Source: Nomia melanderi (Eukaryota; Arthropoda; Insecta; Hymenoptera; Halictidae). Taken from it: a DNA stretch of 64,000 nt. Location: contig NC_135007.1 in assembly GCF_051020985.1 (NCBI RefSeq), forward strand, positions 16,457,501 through 16,521,500, in the 5' to 3' direction. The notes below the pieces were generated by a model that saw only the letters and a list, made by a program, of their open reading frames with translations, was not told the DNA's origin and did not search any database. Below, piece after piece: positions 60,376 to 64,000 of this stretch (positions are counted from its first letter, which is position 1; each line of letters starts with the position of its first letter). The position numbers were made by a program, and so were the translations under genes.

Positions 60376-60469
60376 CTATAGTAGTGAATATCAATGTTTA
60401 ATCGGACACATAAGGAAGCAGTGAATATCAATGTTTGATGAGGCGTAGCAAGTAGCGAAGGATATATGA

Positions 60470-60925
60470 CCAGACACCAAAATTGATTCAACGAAGAACA
60501 CGCGAAGTTCCAGAATTACGCGACAACTATCGTATATTCTTGCAGTAGAATGGGAGCACACATGGCCAGACAAGTCAAATTCTGTCGAAGGTATATTACG
60601 CCAACTGTTTCAAGTAGAATCCAGTACACATGATAAAATACAGGAGCAACTAGAATATATCTTCCCTTGGCTGACTTTACTTTCAGTAGAACAAGTCCGT
60701 ACATACACAGCCGCGCAAGCCTCGGGTACTTTACAGCGGAGACCGCTCGTACAAGGCCAGATACAGCACATAGTAGAATGTTTTCGACAGGGCACGAGGA
60801 AAGTCAGTAAAAAATTCCCGTGCACAGTCGGCCAACAACAGCGTCGATGCAGTCACAACAAAATAAAAATAGTGCAATTCTTTTCACCTCGCGCAGCTCC
60901 AACCGCGATGTATTTTTCACTCTAA
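60470..60925 (+). other. 151-codon open frame without early ATG, unknown
   Basis: From just after a TGA at 60,467 the frame stays open for 151 codons to TAA. It contains protein-like stretches such as VEWEHTWPDK and QEQLEYIFPWLTLLSVEQVR. The only in-frame ATG is near the end. It might be an exon, a relic of a transposon gene, or chance; no acceptor or domain was recognised. The opposite strand also has a cysteine-rich frame at 60,610-60,825. Confidence 0.2.
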
Positions 60926-60955
60926 AATCCCCATCGAACTTCAACGAGACATTAA

Positions 60956-61294
60956 TTGCTACTTTATTCTATTACTACTTTATTTTTTATTCTATATTAT
61001 ATAAAACATCAAAAGTTATTAACAAAATGACTGGTTCCGATTTTTTTGTTTAGCAATTACTGATATTTTCGAAACATTGAATATTCGAAATGACTTTGAA
61101 AATAAATAGCTTCATTTGAGTACTATAATGAATGTCTCAAGAAACTGAAAATAATCTATTGTTACAAGTTTTATAGGAATCGCATATTAATCGTATTAAG
61201 TGCTCGGTAGTTCTAGTGTTAATTGCTACTTTATTACTTTATTCTATTACTACTCTATTTCTTACTATATATTACATAAAACATCACCAACTAT
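60956..61294. repeat. Direct repeat pair flanking a family D element
   Basis: 60,956-61,020 and 61,223-61,294 both read ATTGCTACTTTATTCTATTA-like sequence and end ACATAAAACATCA-like then TATTAAC. The 200 bp between them is the family D copy. Confidence 0.7.
61017..61222 (+). mobile_element. Family D element lacking its left terminal repeat
   Basis: Right CTCGGTAGTTCTAGTGTTAA is intact. The left begins TTAACAAAATGACTGG, so about 14 bp of the terminal repeat is missing while a TTAA remains. Confidence 0.7.
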
Positions 61295-62454
61295 TAACAC
61301 TAGGATTACGCATGTCCATTGTACGGTTTTCAGTTCCTAAAAATTGCTATTCGTCAGTCGAGTATCGGAAATTCAAGATTTAAGAATAACTGCAGTCAAA
61401 ACCAATACGTTTCCCAATTAACGTTTATAAAATTCAACACGCGTCAAATCGACGCATTCCGCAAACCCAGCGTGCAAGCACAACTAACAGAACGCACACA
61501 ATGCATACTCCCCGACAAAGGCTCGCGAAGAATAAACCGAAACTCGAGCCATAAAAAGCCCGCGTTCCCCATCATCGCCGCATTCCGGTTTCCTCGCGGC
61601 GGCCACCTCCGAGGTTGCCCGAAGTGTCCGCAGCGCATTATTCTTTAAACAAATTCCTGTTTAAAAGCGTCGTCGTCGCGACCTAAATTTCCCCGCGGTC
61701 GAGCTTGGAACAGCGGGAAATTAATTTCCGCGCGGCCCGCGAGATTTACGGCGGCTCGCGCGCGCCGCAATTTTTCACCGCGGAGCCGCGCCTCGAGGAG
61801 CGGACCGGGGAAAAGACAGCGTATCGAAAGGCGGCCGCGCTTCCTTCAGCGAAATCCGGGCGCGCCTCTTTGAAATGATTACCAGTTTCTCTATTTTTCT
61901 TAACCCGCCGCCGTCGCTCCCTCTCGCCGTTTCCGCTCGGTCCTCTTTGCCCGGCTTCAAAGGCTACCTACCGTCGTCTCTCTCCCCGAGCGATACCGGC
62001 GGACCGAAGTTAAACAGAAATTTATTTAATATTTCCGGGATTCCGCGGCAATAAGAGCACGGCGAAAATATCGTTCGAGTTAACTGCGTTTCGCGTGTTT
62101 GCCAGCTACGCCGGTCGACGGGACACGTCCGGCTTTGAAATACGCGATTTTTCCAATGGATTTATGCGCTCGCCGCGCTGACAAATGCGGGGAACATGAT
62201 GGGAGTGGACTGTTCGTTAGCCGAGGGACCTGTCGATTGAATGGGTCTATCGTTGTTAATACCACGCTCGCGTCCGTTCCGGGCGCACTGAATTTCGGGA
62301 ATATTATATCGTAAATATTCCTGGCTAATGGCTAATTATTGCTCGCCTCGTTTTTGGGATCTGCGTGGAGGACGCAAGTGTTTGCGAGAGTGATAGATTA
62401 GTGAATTCGTAAATTGGGATCTTTCTAATAGTAATTGAACAATGAAGTAGAAAG

Positions 62455-62960
62455 TAGAATAGAAATTACAATTATTGGTAATTGGTAAAATGAAAGGAAT
62501 TACTAGAAAGGCGTTAAAAAATCCTCCGAAATCACAGTTCTAAATTTTCCCTGATTTCTACGTAAACCATCAACGTCTCGGTGTTTTTTTTAAATAAAAC
62601 ATATTTAAAATACCATTCATACCACGGAAATTACCAAAACTATTGGTAATAATTGGTAAAATGAAAGAAATTACTAGAAAAGCGTTAAAAAATCCTCCGA
62701 AACGACACTTCCAAATTTCCCCTGATTTCTACGTAAACGTCTCCATTGAACTTCATCTTAGAAAAGACTTATTTGTATTTGTATTTTATTCAGTTATCTA
62801 TTCTTGTGTTTTTTTTAAATAAAACATATTTAAAATGCCATTCATACCACAGAAATGACCAAAACTATAGGTAATAACCGGTAAAATAAAAGAAACTACT
62901 AGAAAAGCGTTAAAAAACCCTCCGAAATCACACTTCCAAATTCCCCCTGATTTCTACGTA
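62455..62960. repeat. Tandem array, unit about 175-220 bp, three copies
   Basis: TGGTAAAATGAAAG(G/A)AATTACTAG and CGTTAAAAAATCCTCCGAA recur near 62,480, 62,655 and 62,880, each followed by CCCTGATTTCTACGTAAAC. Confidence 0.85.
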
Positions 62961-63405
62961 AACCATCAACGTCTCCATTGAACTCAATCCTCCCTCAATT
63001 CTTGGAGCCAACGAAATCACCCTGAAACTCCCCGGGAAGCCTGCTTCCGCGGCGGACACGCTTCCAGGACGAGGTCCTCGATCTGCCCGAGTGGAATAAC
63101 TCGGTACACGATCGGACACAGGCACGAACACGTCCTCGACGTCGAAGCAGATCCTACAGAGCGCGTCTTCCAGCCGTGGCTGCCCTAATCTCTGGCATCG
63201 TTCGTGCCCTATCGACCCCGGGAGGACACGTCCTCGTCGTTCCAGGATCGATTCGCCGGAAAGACAGGCGAAACGGCGGATAACCGGTTTCGCGACCCTC
63301 TTTTAAATCAACGCCGCGCGAGTTGGCGCTGGTTCGGAATGCCGAGTGCAATTTTACATGCCGTTTGTTTCAACGATCCGCCAATTCAGCGACGATGAAG
63401 AGGAG

Positions 63406-63428
63406 GCGCGCGCGCGCGCGCGCGCGCC
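63406..63428. repeat. (GC)n run
   Basis: An alternating GC dinucleotide run of about 23 bp in a GC-rich block; alternating purine-pyrimidine sequence of this kind can adopt left-handed DNA. Confidence 0.9.
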
Positions 63429-63636
63429 AGACGCCTCGCTCTCGCGAGGAATAAGAAGAACGACGGAAGAGAGCTTACTCGGCAGTAAAGAGGAGCGCCG
63501 CGGGGGGGAGAGGGGCTGGCGAGAAAACTGGCGACAGAATGCTCATCGGGAGCCGGCGGCCTCGTCCAGCCTCGCGTTCGCTGCGGTTATCGACTGCGCA
63601 TCTGCGTCTGGCTGCTATCGCTCGGCGGAAGTTATT

Positions 63637-63858
63637 TTAACCCTTTCAACTCTGTAGGCTCCGATATTGCACCAGTTGCGATATTAGATATTCGAATGGA
63701 TCTTAAGGAAACTACCCTGAAATTATTCGATTTTCCGCGTAGCCAAATTTTCTGTTAAGAAGGAAAATAAAAGAATATAGCATTTGTAATTTTTGGTAGG
63801 AATACTATAAAAATTTGCAGTTGCTGATGGATTGACAACCTGGAGTGCTGAGGGTTAA
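63637..63858 (+). mobile_element. Family B element, intact
   Basis: TTAACCCTTTCAACTCTG at the left and CTGGAGTGCTGAGGGTTAA at the right. 222 bp. Confidence 0.85.
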
Positions 63859-64000
63859 ATGTAGAATGGGAGTGAGGGTGGTTTCTTGGATCTATCGTGT
63901 TTCTATTCGTAATTCCTTAGTATTGGGTAATTAAGTAGGTAATGAAGGTTGTTTTTCTTCGGTGTATCGTTGGAATAATTCAGTATTGTATTCTGATTTT

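Larger units (their letters stand above)
46373..64000. other. Upstream Cow region, no coding exon recognised
   Basis: The missing Cow N-terminal exons should lie here or beyond the window. I see only repeats, GC-rich islands (about 47,050-47,450; 56,050-57,200; 61,650-62,300; 63,000-63,620) and composition-driven open frames. None shows a signal peptide or testican N-terminal cysteine pattern with a phase-2 donor that I would defend. Confidence 0.5.

Noticed and set aside
62900..63200. Possible Cow upstream exon on the minus strand (phase-2 donor after FPGSF, acceptor CTCTGTAG)
   Set aside because: The phase fits the Kazal exon, but the translation has no testican-like cysteine pattern and the distance is large; not enough to call.
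1..64000. tRNA, rRNA, CRISPR arrays, viral or retroelement genes
   Set aside because: Looked for cloverleaf boxes, regular spacer arrays, and reverse transcriptase or transposase motifs; none could be supported by eye.

Overview
This window looks like nuclear DNA from an insect, most probably a hymenopteran and possibly a bee. All protein genes are split by GT-AG introns, their closest recognisable relatives are insect or animal proteins, and GC content swings strongly over short distances. No bacterial gene organisation is visible. The species assignment is an inference.

Positions 1-10,510 are compact and repeat-poor and hold three housekeeping genes. On the minus strand is Listerin (Ltn1), the E3 ligase of ribosome-associated quality control. 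I assembled it as 20 phase-consistent exons running from its ATG at 6,799 into the first six zinc ligands of its C-terminal RING; the last exon lies beyond position 1. Divergently on the plus strand is a single-exon PIG-F gene (GPI-anchor synthesis, 7,518-8,216). It is followed by a seven-exon class III alcohol dehydrogenase (S-(hydroxymethyl)glutathione dehydrogenase, 8,877-10,510) ending in a poly(A) signal. A second, minus-strand poly(A) signal lies 55 bp further on, so transcription converges here. A small cysteine-rich minus-strand frame sits exactly at that point.

Positions 15,444-46,372, minus strand, hold the 3' six coding exons of a testican-type secreted proteoglycan, the insect gene Cow (Carrier of Wingless). 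The exon order is Kazal, linker, start of the SPARC extracellular domain, EF-hand, thyroglobulin type-1, acidic tail. All six join in phase over 1,108 nt. The N-terminal exons were not found and should lie upstream (46.4 kb to beyond 64 kb). The introns are very large (19.1 kb and 5.2 kb).

Those introns and the upstream region are the most unusual part. They contain roughly forty short, non-coding, inverted-terminal-repeat elements from at least nine sequence families. Most intact copies are bounded by TTAA, the target duplication of piggyBac-type transposases, and many terminal repeats begin CCC. They are nested in each other, fused head to head, or abut while sharing one TTAA. Alongside them lie about ten unrelated tandem arrays with units from 31 to about 220 bp. 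No transposase-coding sequence is present, so these look like MITEs mobilised from elsewhere. The first 12 kb has essentially none, giving a sharp boundary between a housekeeping block and the repeat-rich developmental gene.
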